Below are positions 46,301-54,482 of a DNA stretch of 64,000 nt, one piece after another (within the stretch, counting starts at the first letter, position 1; each line of letters opens with the position of its first letter). The position numbers and the translations under genes were made by a program. Source of the stretch: Anabaena sp. PCC 7108 (GTDB lineage Bacteria > Cyanobacteriota > Cyanobacteriia > Cyanobacteriales > Nostocaceae); the NCBI RefSeq assembly GCF_000332135.1, contig NZ_KB235896.1, positions 5,650,553 to 5,714,552 of the forward strand, in the 5' to 3' direction. A model generated the notes under the pieces. It saw nothing but the letters and a program-made list of their open reading frames with translations. It was not told the origin of the DNA and searched no databases.

Positions 46301-47625
46301 TTAGAAAACTTTATTTTGAAAATATGGCGTTTAAATGCTGTTATTCATTTGAGAATAAAAGAAAAATTTTTGAAATTCACGCCAGTTTTAAATTTGCTGT
46401 AATTATCGCCAAACGTGGAGGAATCACAAGCGAGTTCCCCTGTGCTTTTTATCTTCATGATGATGAATGGTTATTTGATGAAAGTAATAACCATAAATCG
46501 CTTCATTATACCCTTGATTTTGTTCAAAAAACAGGAGGTGAATATTTAAGTTTGTTAGAGTTGCGTTCAGAGAAAGATTTAGATGTTGCTAAAACTTGCT
46601 TTGCTAATGGTGAACCATTTGGTAAAGTTTGTGATGAGTTAGGTATTAAATTAGGTCGTGAATTAGATATGACAGATGATTCATGGCGTTTAGTTAACAC
46701 AAAAGAACAAATTGGAATTAATCTTGATCCAAGAAAAGTAGATATACGTCAGAAAATTTTACAAGATCAATTAATACCATTATATGAGGGTAAAACTATC
46801 TGGCAATATGATGATTGTTGGGATGAAGCCCCTCGCTATTTAGTAGCACTTTCCAAGCTAACTGATATAAATAGAATTATTGAACGAACTGCTTTTTTTA
46901 GACTTGCTATTCGTCGAATAGCCAGTTCAACTAATGAAAGAACAGGAGTATTATGTCTTGTATCTCCACCTTGGCTTTCTGGAAATTCTTTATTTGCTGA
47001 ACAATATCCGCAAAACAGACTTAATTTTGTTGCTTTATTATTATTGACTTTTGTAAATTCATATCCATTTGATTTTTGCTTACGTCAGATGGTAGCTGCT
47101 AATATAAATTTGTTTATTGTAAATAGAAATCCAGTACCTTCAGATGCACCAAAAACCTTCCTTTCTCATTCCGCCTTACGCCTAACCTGTAACCATACTG
47201 GTTACTTACCTCTATGGCGTGAACAACTTAACGAAGAATGGCGAGAACCCAACAAACCTCCCTTTACCTTTCCAGTTTTAGCAACTGAGGATGAACGCTG
47301 GGAAATTCGCGCCGCCATTGATGCAGTAGTCGCCCAAGCTTATGGATTAAACCGCCAACAATACGCCCATATTCTATCAACATTCAGCCACAAAAGTTAC
47401 CCCAAAGCACCGCAATTGTGCCTTACATATTTTGACGCATTGCAAACAATAGGAATAGAAGAATTTACCCAAAAATATGATCCCTATTGGGATATTCCCC
47501 TCAACGAAAACCTACCCCAACCAGTCATAGAATTACCCCTTCCCAAGGAAAACCAAGTTTCCACAGAAGATGGAACATTTCAACTCACCAGCGAACCACC
47601 CAAGAAAACCCGACGCAAAAAATAG
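43318..47625 (+). CDS. Large N6-adenine DNA methyltransferase (DrmMI/PglX/Eco57I type)
   Basis: A 1435-residue enzyme expected to add a methyl group to adenine in a specific DNA sequence. The SAM site is DPSMGSGHF (D550 onward), preceded by SGSYYTPHSFVRFLVKETLE; YGVDKNPLAVELAKLSLWLE is the second SAM element and the catalytic motif is NPPW (N877). The 500-residue N-terminal region looks like the nuclease/connector part of type IIG-like enzymes (FEIDLDAP at about 120), but no certain active site is seen there. Size and layout fit PglX (BREX) and DrmMI (class 1 DISARM). It would mark host DNA for the two helicases of the locus. No clear Shine-Dalgarno precedes the ATG; a repeat tract lies there instead. 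Confidence 0.82.
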   Translation: MALEFLQHCTFTGPALPEPFVRFELEKELTKAKLLPKNTGKEGETLQTTWQTYCRKLRELATRGGAVRVRNHVISPLLKLLEYDHIESAGEVSTREGLESGGEVLVTADGKTKLRVWCTDFEIDLDAPARRGSAYRYSHLRSAQRVLLTCGERLGLLTNGVELRLLISDPARPDSQITIAIDPYWKRNRNLPDSFLLLLALASPSGVKALPDLVEKARLQQARVTKELRVQARRAVESFIQEILDHPANQGSLEDTESWEGLAKQLWKEGLIIIYRLLFILKLETSDNTAQAFSFASTSLWRNSFSPSTALASYARNVLDDGWETGSLLESGMRSLFKMFAEGLSCSELSVKPLGGALFGVDSTPILSSLTWGERAIAHLLDQLLWTTAQRGTKTRERVHYGPLNVEDLGRVYEALLELEPGITTEPMCRLRRQKLEVVLPISQGEKYRPVRSEDFTPQDIEEDDEEIENEEEEETPKRGKKTKVEWIEEIPPNRFYLRVGLGRKASGSYYTPHSFVRFLVKETLEPQINERSPQQDPKPGEILKLKVLDPSMGSGHFLVEACRFLGDKLYEACRLCDELANEAEKQAEQAKFNNDLETFTKMSLLSKNYRQRVIDLPDTDDKLVKYLPSSAPEGEESGYSQDEAKAICRRLVAVHCLYGVDKNPLAVELAKLSLWLESHAEGLPLTFLDHRLVVGDSLTGPFFEHLLKEPGTQHDVQKLLWQNVNQQFKQAINEALKHIRDLEATIGIDISDLIFKQAAKQKLDIALAPFKIVAAAWAGGVMLGDKSGNVDYSNLVNIVGTTGDLPEDLADKPKLLEMIARGLGVESVPSKREDLLAVLVSGKCVSAFPYDLAFAEVFYPTGSLDNRRGFDAVLGNPPWDRMLPADKEFFAAYDFNILEAPTKRERTEIEKRLLNDPEIAAKHNVYIGEFRSTEKLLKTIYEYQIAIIDGDKTIGKQDAFRAFMERNAKILASSGLTGVVVPSAFHANEGATGVRKLYFENMAFKCCYSFENKRKIFEIHASFKFAVIIAKRGGITSEFPCAFYLHDDEWLFDESNNHKSLHYTLDFVQKTGGEYLSLLELRSEKDLDVAKTCFANGEPFGKVCDELGIKLGRELDMTDDSWRLVNTKEQIGINLDPRKVDIRQKILQDQLIPLYEGKTIWQYDDCWDEAPRYLVALSKLTDINRIIERTAFFRLAIRRIASSTNERTGVLCLVSPPWLSGNSLFAEQYPQNRLNFVALLLLTFVNSYPFDFCLRQMVAANINLFIVNRNPVPSDAPKTFLSHSALRLTCNHTGYLPLWREQLNEEWREPNKPPFTFPVLATEDERWEIRAAIDAVVAQAYGLNRQQYAHILSTFSHKSYPKAPQLCLTYFDALQTIGIEEFTQKYDPYWDIPLNENLPQPVIELPLPKENQVSTEDGTFQLTSEPPKKTRRKK

Positions 47626-47720
47626 CAGGGAGAAAAAAGTTAAAATAATCAATTTGTATCCTGTAAATCCTGTAATCCTGGACATCCTGATTCAGACAAA
47701 AAAATATTATATAATTTAGA

Positions 47721-47742
47721 TTGGGTTGTATCTTGAACCCAA
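47721..47742. terminator. Weak hairpin between convergent genes
   Basis: TTGGGTT and AACCCAA pair around an eight-base loop between the methyltransferase stop and the convergent Rpn-like gene, without a good T-run. It is a low-grade terminator candidate. Confidence 0.3.
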
Positions 47743-47756
47743 CCTGCTAAAAATAG

Positions 47757-48644
47757 TTAATTATTGAATCTTGCTAACAACTCCTCACGGGATAATTGTA
47801 AACACAAACGAGTATATTCCTCAGTTGGTAAATTTAGCAGATTATCCAGAATTCTGGATAATTCATCATCCAAATTTCCAAATTTTGCCCTCAACAAATT
47901 TTCCAAAACTAAACGCTGTCCTTGCTGTACACCTTCTTGTACAGCCTCAGCCCTAGCTTCTTGATAAGCTTCTGTTAAGTTCATAATTAACTCCTGGTCA
48001 TCTTCTGTTAATATTTCCTGAGTTTGCACACTCACACGCCAACTAAAAACCAGTTCTAGAATATTGTGCCGCAACGGGTTTTCCGGTGGTAGTGCAACCA
48101 ATTCTTTCACCGCTTCTTGTTGAACCTTCCCTCTTCCTAACAACCTACATAAAAGCGTTTCATCAGTGACAGGTAACTGGTTAATTGCCACTATCGCCGT
48201 TTTGAAAGCATAAGGCAGAAAAAATACCCCTGGTAGCCAATTATCTAAATCTAGTTTAGCTCCAAAACTCTCCAGTAAACCAGTAGAAGCAGAAGGAGCG
48301 AAAACCCATAAACTTGGTAAATTACCCTCTGGTAAAGAAGTATTTTCCCGTTTGGCTTTGCGTTGCAACTCCCCATAGACAGAAAAAAGCTTTATGATAC
48401 AATTACGCACTTCAGTTTTACTTGGTTGGTTGCGAAAAGGCTCTAACAAAGCCGTACTTCTAGCTATTCTACCTAGTAACCCTAAAGACAAAGGATTAAC
48501 TGCTGGTGATGGTTCGGGAGAAAAGAAAATATCCACTTGACGAACTTCGTCAGTCACTTCCCGACTGACTTCCACTTTTCCCAAAGGTGACAGAAGTTCT
48601 TCTAAATATTGTTTCGCAAATTGGTCGTGTTGCTGTCGGGTCAT
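47757..48644 (-). CDS. Rpn/DUF4351-type nuclease-like protein inside the defence island
   Basis: A 295-residue protein with the start TRQQHDQFAKQYLEELLSPL and the segment EVTDEVRQVDIFFSPEP, where D-I-F fits the central strand of a PD-(D/E)XK fold. Further parts are typical of the cyanobacterial Rpn-like group: LPSLWVFAPSAS, a QEARAEAVQEGVQQGQRLV coiled region and a C-terminal DUF4351-like end (LSREELLARF). It runs against its neighbours, sits 18 bp from the helicase start, and looks like an independent cassette rather than a core gene of the defence system; a similar gene is at 5098-6054. Confidence 0.65.
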   Translation of the reverse strand: MTRQQHDQFAKQYLEELLSPLGKVEVSREVTDEVRQVDIFFSPEPSPAVNPLSLGLLGRIARSTALLEPFRNQPSKTEVRNCIIKLFSVYGELQRKAKRENTSLPEGNLPSLWVFAPSASTGLLESFGAKLDLDNWLPGVFFLPYAFKTAIVAINQLPVTDETLLCRLLGRGKVQQEAVKELVALPPENPLRHNILELVFSWRVSVQTQEILTEDDQELIMNLTEAYQEARAEAVQEGVQQGQRLVLENLLRAKFGNLDDELSRILDNLLNLPTEEYTRLCLQLSREELLARFNN

Positions 48645-48662
48645 TAATCTACCTTAACATCT

Positions 48663-51600
48663 ATGAATAAACCTACATTTCAACTGCAAAATTTAATCTT
48701 ACAAGGAGAAAACGCCCTAACTGCCATCAGTTCAGTTTTAGTACAAAATATTGCTCTTCTCGACTGCACCGACATAGAAAACCTGACTCCAGAACAACTC
48801 ACATCCTTATTTTCTGCCATTCCCCCAACTTGGGATTTTAGCCAATTTAGCCAAGTTCTAGAACAACAAACCCTCACCCCTAAATTAACAGCACAATTTC
48901 AGCAATTTATTAATGACAGATTTAATGATAGCCAGGGAATTACATTAGTTGAATCAGACCTTGCACCAGATATAAAACCTCAAAACAATCACGATAATTT
49001 AGAAAACTTATCCAACAATTCTCCCCCCTCCCCTGCTCCTTGCTCCCTGCTCCCTGCCTCTTCCCCCCAGCCTCTTTCCCCCCTCCATCCTATCAAAGCT
49101 TTAGATAAAGTAATTGCTGAATATCGTGATTATTTATTAACAGAGTTTCGTGCTAAAGACTCCCAATTAAAAGCAGCTTTAGAAAATGCCTTAGACGAAC
49201 CTTTATTTTTAGCTCAAGAACCCTTTTATCAAGCTCATCGTCCTTTTAAAACTGGCGCACCTTGGCATTCATTACCCATTGATGGCAAACTAGCCCAAGT
49301 AATGCAACAACGTTCTAAAAGCCAGTTTGCTTACTTACACCAAAGTCAAGCCATATCCCACCTGCTGAGTCAGTCAGCTACACCCTTAGTCGTTACTACA
49401 GGTACAGGTAGCGGTAAAACTGAAACTTTCCTATTACCAGTTATTCAAAATGCTATTGAAGATGCTATTCAATTTAAAAAATCGGGACTAACCGCCATTT
49501 TAGTTTACCCGATGAATGCCCTCGCCAATGACCAACTATTACGTATTGAAACATATTTGAAATCTTCTGGTTGGGATGGTGCTATTACTGTTGCTAAATA
49601 TGACCGGGGTACTTCTCAATTACAACGTAACGCTTTACGCCAAAACCCACCACATATTTTATTAACTAATTATATGATGCTGGAATATTTGTTAGTTCGT
49701 CCAGCAGATCGAGAAAATATCTTTGCTAACCATCGTTGTCGTTTTTTGGTACTTGATGAAGTCCATACTTATCGGGGTACTCTGGGTAGTAACATTGCTT
49801 TACTGGTAAGACGACTCAAAACTCATCTAGCTAATGCTAAACAAGATTGGTGTGTTAACATTCCCCCAGAAATACAATTAAAACGCTATCCCCAACTTAT
49901 CCCCGTTGGCACTTCTGCCACTATTAAAAGTGTAGATGCAGAAATGTCTCAAAAAGAAAACTTGCATGATGCAAACCCAATATCTCAAGCTGACAGAATT
50001 AGCCGTAGGGATGAAGCCGTTCAAGAATTTTTTAGTAAAATATCTGGTGCTATAAATTCTACTATTCGGGTAATTGGTGAAGAATTGGCAGAAATTCAGA
50101 TACCCCTAGAAGCAGTATATTCTTCCCAACCAGTTACACTCCCAAATGTTGATGTCAGTAATGCAGAAGCTGTTAGACTTGCTCTTTGTGCTTTAGGCGG
50201 ACAACCTGCAAATACACCAATCAACAAGGCCGTCTATCATTCCCGGCTGCTGTGGGATTTAAATCGCTGGCTGATTCGCTCCCCTTTATCCATATCACAA
50301 ATTGTCGAAAAAGTCAAACAAGAAATAACTACTTATTCCCACTTTACCAACCAACAACTAGAAACTGAGATAAAAACTGCTCTATTAGTAGGTGCAGCCT
50401 TACCAGAAGGAACTCCCGCCGCTTTGCAACTCCGCGCTCATCGCCTGATTAGGGGTGGCTGGCAATTCCACCGTTGCATTAACCCCACCTGCGGCAAACT
50501 TTATCCAATGGGTGAAGAACGTTGTGATTGTGGCTATCAAACCGCTCCTCTCTACCTATGCCGTAATTGTGGAGCAGATTACCTGCGGTTTGCCGGAGAA
50601 GCCACAGCCGCACCTCTGCAACCTAGTGCCAGCCCAGGGGATGAGCCAGAATGGATGCTTTATGATACCAATCGTTTAAATAGTTATACAGATAATGAAG
50701 AAGACGATGAAGAACTAGCACCACCCTCTCCCACTGCTAAAAGTAGCCAAAAGCAACCCAAACAGATGAAAAAACGACCCATCTTGCACGGTTCTTTTGA
50801 TATAAGTACCCTGTTCTTTAGTAGTGATGCCAACGAATATTCCTGGCGCGTTACCCTTGCGCCAGCGCGGACTCGTTGTTTATGTTGTAACGGTACAGCA
50901 GGTAGCCGCAACGTTATTACCCCTGTTGCTTTAGGAACATCCGCCGCCGTCAAAGTTTTAAGTGAGGGATTAGTGGAAGCTTTAGCTACTGCTAACCGGG
51001 GTCAACCGGAATATGATGGTAAAGAAAGGCTGCTAATTTTTAGTGACAGCCGCCAAGATGCTGCTCACCAAGCCAGATTTATTGTTTTTGCTAGTCGTTA
51101 TGACAGAATGCGGCGACGAGTAGTGCAACTATTAAAATCTCAAGGGATACTTTCTTTGCAGCGCGTTGTGGAATTGTTGGGGCAAATAGGTATAGACGAA
51201 CATGATAACAAATATGCACCCGCCAATTCTCAGGCTTGGTTGACAGATGAAGCTAAAGAAAGAATTCGCGCTTGGGAAGAAGCCCCCCTATTAGATGAAA
51301 TCGCCATCACTGCTGGATATCGTGCCACTTTAATGAATTTGGGTTTAGTGCAAATTAAGTACCATCGCCTAGATGAATATGTGCAGACACAAGGCGCAGA
51401 CATTGCTAGATATCTTGGTGTTTCGCAAGAGCATTTAGAATATATTTGCCGTTGCTTGCTTGATGAAATTCGCACTCGTGGCTGTCTTAACCGTGAGTTA
51501 CTTCGTTATCACCCAGCCCATCCCAGTTGTCCCAAATATACTTTAGCTGCTGAGTGGGAACGCCGGATTAAGCAACCCCAAGGTTATGCTCTTTCAGGGG

Positions 51601-54398
51601 GACAACCTGTGGCTTACCTTGATAGTGCTACTGTTCCTTATGGTGTCAAAGTTAATAACCATTGGCGTAAACCTAAAGCTGGTGGTAGAGGACCCAGTTT
51701 AGAAAGAATTCTCAAACATCTACTATCTGGCTTTGGTGGCATAGAACCTACTGAAGAAAATATGATAGAACTGCTGGAATGGCTACAAAATGGTAGTTTC
51801 CTAGTAGCAGCCGAATTATACGGGTTTCGAGAAAAAATCAGCTTGTTGCAAATAAATGCCGAAATATTGCAAATGCAATTAGCTACAGCAGAACAGCGTT
51901 ATCGTTGCCAAGTTTGTGCTACCCCCTTGTTAGGAACACGAGAAAAATACCCTTGTCCTCACTGTCATGGTAATTTAATCCATTGGCGAGAGTCCAATGT
52001 GTTGGAAAATCGTTATGTGAAGCGAATTCTCTCACCAGAGTTTATTCCCCTAGTTGCTGGGGAACATACCGCCCAAATTCCTAATGATGTGCGTGTAGAT
52101 TTAGAAGAAGACTTTAAAGCTCAGGCATCAACATCAAAGGTCAATGTGTTAGCTTGTTCTCCTACTTTGGAAATGGGTATTGATGTGGGTGGACTAGATG
52201 CAGTAATTTTGCGGAATGTACCACCCCGCCCAGATAATTATGCCCAACGGGGAGGACGTGCGGGAAGACGTACCCGTATTGGTTTAGTCATCAGTTATGC
52301 TCGCAGTACGCCCCATGACCAGTATTTTTACGACCAACCAGGGGAAATGATTGCTGGGGAAGTACCAGCACCAGCTTTAGCATTAGGCAACCGAGATGTG
52401 ATCTTTCGCCATCTGAATGCGATCGCTTTTGGTGCAGCCGAACCTGGATTAGCAGGTAAAATGGTTGATTATGTCTCTCCTGTCGGTGAAGTTCAGCAAG
52501 CAGCAGTAGACGCTTTGATTGCTGGAGTACAGGCACAATTTGAGCAAGCCATATCTACAGCTTTGTCCGCATGGGAAGGTAGTATTTTAACTGAAGCGGA
52601 ACTAGATGAAACCGCATTGCGATCGCATTTGCAAAGTCTACCCCAGAGTATTCAGGATGTCATCAATCGCACAGCCAAACAAGTTGGAGAACTAAGAACC
52701 GCCTTAAATACTTACTCCCAAGAATTGCAAGGTGAACGTGCCGGAACTCGTGCAGGTCAACTTATTGCCCGTATCCTTGGTATTCAAACAGATAAACAAG
52801 CAAAGCAAGGTGAAGCAGATGACCGTTCCGCTGGATATCCTTTACGTAGATTTGCTGAATTTGGCATCCTTCCTGGTTATGAATTTCCTACTCAACCCGC
52901 CGCATTGCGACTTTTAGGCGATGACCATGAAGAAGACCCTGTAAGCGTAGCGCGTCGCTTTGGTATTGGTCAATTTCAACCTGATGCTCAAGTATTTGCC
53001 CGTACCAAACGCTGGAAAGTCATTGGTTTAGATAATTCCTCACCTTGGAATCCCAGAACCGAAAGTGCAACTTGGCTGTATAGATTATGTCATACTTGCC
53101 AGTTACGCTATCATGCTGATGAACCCTGTTGTCCTAGATGTAAAACCAGTACACCAGGACGTAACTTACCATCTGCTGAGTTTGCAGGCTTTTTAGCGCG
53201 ACGAGATGAAAGTCCCATTCTTGATGAAGAAGAACGCTATGCCACTCGTAGTCTTGTCAAAACTTACCCGCAGTGGAATGGACAGATTGTAGCAAGATGG
53301 ACAGTAGGCGCAGGCTGGGGACTACATCTGAGTCGGGATGAAGAGGTACGCTGGATAAATGAAGGATTACCTCCTAAAGAGAAAGACCGAGAAGAGGGTA
53401 TTTCGCTGCTGCATGAGCAAGCTAAAGGTTATTTATTATGTAGTGATTGCGGACGGATGCTGCAAGATACAGACTTACAACAACAAGTTACTTCAGGACG
53501 GCGCAAAGCTCGTAAATCTGGTCAGGAAGATCCTTTCGGTCATGCTGAAAAATGTTCCCAAGCAGGGAAAAAACCACAACCATTAGCAATTGTCACTGCA
53601 AGTAAGGCGGAAATACTGCGGTTAACAATTCCAGTCCCTAAGTCTATAGAAGAAGATGATTTGCAGTCTTGGGGATTATCTCTCGGTTATGCACTTAAGG
53701 CTGGGATGCAGCATCAATATATGCTGGATGGTTCGGAAATAGATTTTGAGTTTGAGGGACCTTGGCAAGTTGAAGATAAAGACAAGCGTTATCATCTTGT
53801 ATCTCTAACGTTTATAGACCCCAGTTTAGGGGGTAGTGGCTATCTCCGGCGTATAGCTAATGAGTTTCATTTAGTGGCAAAAAGGGCTAATGAACATTTG
53901 CAACATCCAAGATGTGAGACAGCTTGCTACCGTTGCCTAAAATCCTATCAAAATCAAAGGTATCATGAACTACTCAACTGGCCGCAAGCCATACCAGCCT
54001 TAACAGAACTGGAGAAAGCCCCCCTTGTTTCCCGTCCTTTAGAAACTGGCGATATCCAAGATCCTCTCCCTTGGTTGACAGCTTATGAAGCTGGTGTGGG
54101 TTCACCTCTAGAATTCAAATTTCTGCAATTATTTCAGAAACACGGGTTTTATCCACAAAAACAAGTACCAGTACCGATGGGTAATCCCATTTCTGTGGCT
54201 GATTTTGCCATCCCCGAACGCAGACTAGCTATATATATAGATGGAGCAGCATTTCATCAAGGGGGAAATAGAAGACGCGATCGCTTTCTTCGCGATCGCC
54301 TACGTAACGCTAATCCATCTTGGCAGGTTGTAGAGTTGGTGGCTGCTGACTTAGCTAAGGGTGCATCATTAGTAGAAGATTTGAAAAATTTAACATAG
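48663..54398 (+). CDS. DUF1998 DEAD/DEAH helicase (Druantia DruE-like) with C-terminal nuclease-like domain
   Basis: A 1911-residue helicase. Motifs: TGTGSGKTET (Walker A, 246-255), FLVLDEVHTYRG (DEVH at 365-368), ACSPTLEMGIDVGGLD and QRGGRAGR (1195 onward). Two zinc-ribbon groups (CINPTCGKL to CRNCGADYL near 605-650; CQVCATPLL to CPHCHGNL near 1080-1105) and the DUF1998 region with CETACYRCLKSYQN follow. The last 100 residues (ADFAIPERRLAIYIDGAAFH, then RDRFLRDRLRN, from 1846) resemble the VSR/DUF559 fold, whose residues D1847 and the following IYIDG match a nuclease core. The layout recalls DruE of Druantia and DrmA/DrmB-related DISARM helicases. A repeat-derived Pro/Ser-rich segment lies at residues 120-142. 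Confidence 0.82.
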   Translation: MNKPTFQLQNLILQGENALTAISSVLVQNIALLDCTDIENLTPEQLTSLFSAIPPTWDFSQFSQVLEQQTLTPKLTAQFQQFINDRFNDSQGITLVESDLAPDIKPQNNHDNLENLSNNSPPSPAPCSLLPASSPQPLSPLHPIKALDKVIAEYRDYLLTEFRAKDSQLKAALENALDEPLFLAQEPFYQAHRPFKTGAPWHSLPIDGKLAQVMQQRSKSQFAYLHQSQAISHLLSQSATPLVVTTGTGSGKTETFLLPVIQNAIEDAIQFKKSGLTAILVYPMNALANDQLLRIETYLKSSGWDGAITVAKYDRGTSQLQRNALRQNPPHILLTNYMMLEYLLVRPADRENIFANHRCRFLVLDEVHTYRGTLGSNIALLVRRLKTHLANAKQDWCVNIPPEIQLKRYPQLIPVGTSATIKSVDAEMSQKENLHDANPISQADRISRRDEAVQEFFSKISGAINSTIRVIGEELAEIQIPLEAVYSSQPVTLPNVDVSNAEAVRLALCALGGQPANTPINKAVYHSRLLWDLNRWLIRSPLSISQIVEKVKQEITTYSHFTNQQLETEIKTALLVGAALPEGTPAALQLRAHRLIRGGWQFHRCINPTCGKLYPMGEERCDCGYQTAPLYLCRNCGADYLRFAGEATAAPLQPSASPGDEPEWMLYDTNRLNSYTDNEEDDEELAPPSPTAKSSQKQPKQMKKRPILHGSFDISTLFFSSDANEYSWRVTLAPARTRCLCCNGTAGSRNVITPVALGTSAAVKVLSEGLVEALATANRGQPEYDGKERLLIFSDSRQDAAHQARFIVFASRYDRMRRRVVQLLKSQGILSLQRVVELLGQIGIDEHDNKYAPANSQAWLTDEAKERIRAWEEAPLLDEIAITAGYRATLMNLGLVQIKYHRLDEYVQTQGADIARYLGVSQEHLEYICRCLLDEIRTRGCLNRELLRYHPAHPSCPKYTLAAEWERRIKQPQGYALSGGQPVAYLDSATVPYGVKVNNHWRKPKAGGRGPSLERILKHLLSGFGGIEPTEENMIELLEWLQNGSFLVAAELYGFREKISLLQINAEILQMQLATAEQRYRCQVCATPLLGTREKYPCPHCHGNLIHWRESNVLENRYVKRILSPEFIPLVAGEHTAQIPNDVRVDLEEDFKAQASTSKVNVLACSPTLEMGIDVGGLDAVILRNVPPRPDNYAQRGGRAGRRTRIGLVISYARSTPHDQYFYDQPGEMIAGEVPAPALALGNRDVIFRHLNAIAFGAAEPGLAGKMVDYVSPVGEVQQAAVDALIAGVQAQFEQAISTALSAWEGSILTEAELDETALRSHLQSLPQSIQDVINRTAKQVGELRTALNTYSQELQGERAGTRAGQLIARILGIQTDKQAKQGEADDRSAGYPLRRFAEFGILPGYEFPTQPAALRLLGDDHEEDPVSVARRFGIGQFQPDAQVFARTKRWKVIGLDNSSPWNPRTESATWLYRLCHTCQLRYHADEPCCPRCKTSTPGRNLPSAEFAGFLARRDESPILDEEERYATRSLVKTYPQWNGQIVARWTVGAGWGLHLSRDEEVRWINEGLPPKEKDREEGISLLHEQAKGYLLCSDCGRMLQDTDLQQQVTSGRRKARKSGQEDPFGHAEKCSQAGKKPQPLAIVTASKAEILRLTIPVPKSIEEDDLQSWGLSLGYALKAGMQHQYMLDGSEIDFEFEGPWQVEDKDKRYHLVSLTFIDPSLGGSGYLRRIANEFHLVAKRANEHLQHPRCETACYRCLKSYQNQRYHELLNWPQAIPALTELEKAPLVSRPLETGDIQDPLPWLTAYEAGVGSPLEFKFLQLFQKHGFYPQKQVPVPMGNPISVADFAIPERRLAIYIDGAAFHQGGNRRRDRFLRDRLRNANPSWQVVELVAADLAKGASLVEDLKNLT
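49019..49088. repeat. CTCCCTGC-type repeat in frame within the helicase gene
   Basis: CCCCTGCTCCTTGCTCCCTG and following CTCCCTGCCTC is the heptamer-like repeat family seen between genes. Here it encodes PAPCSLLPASSPQPLS in the N-terminal linker between the first domain and the helicase core. Confidence 0.75.
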
Positions 54399-54482
54399 GC
54401 GAATATCTATTGTATTCTGACAATATCTAATTTTTGATTACTAAAGAACGTGATTTTTTGAGGGCAGTATTAATCATAAAAA

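Noticed and set aside
50684..50953. Antisense open frames inside the DUF1998 helicase gene
   Set aside because: They lie wholly within a well-supported coding region and have no signals of their own.
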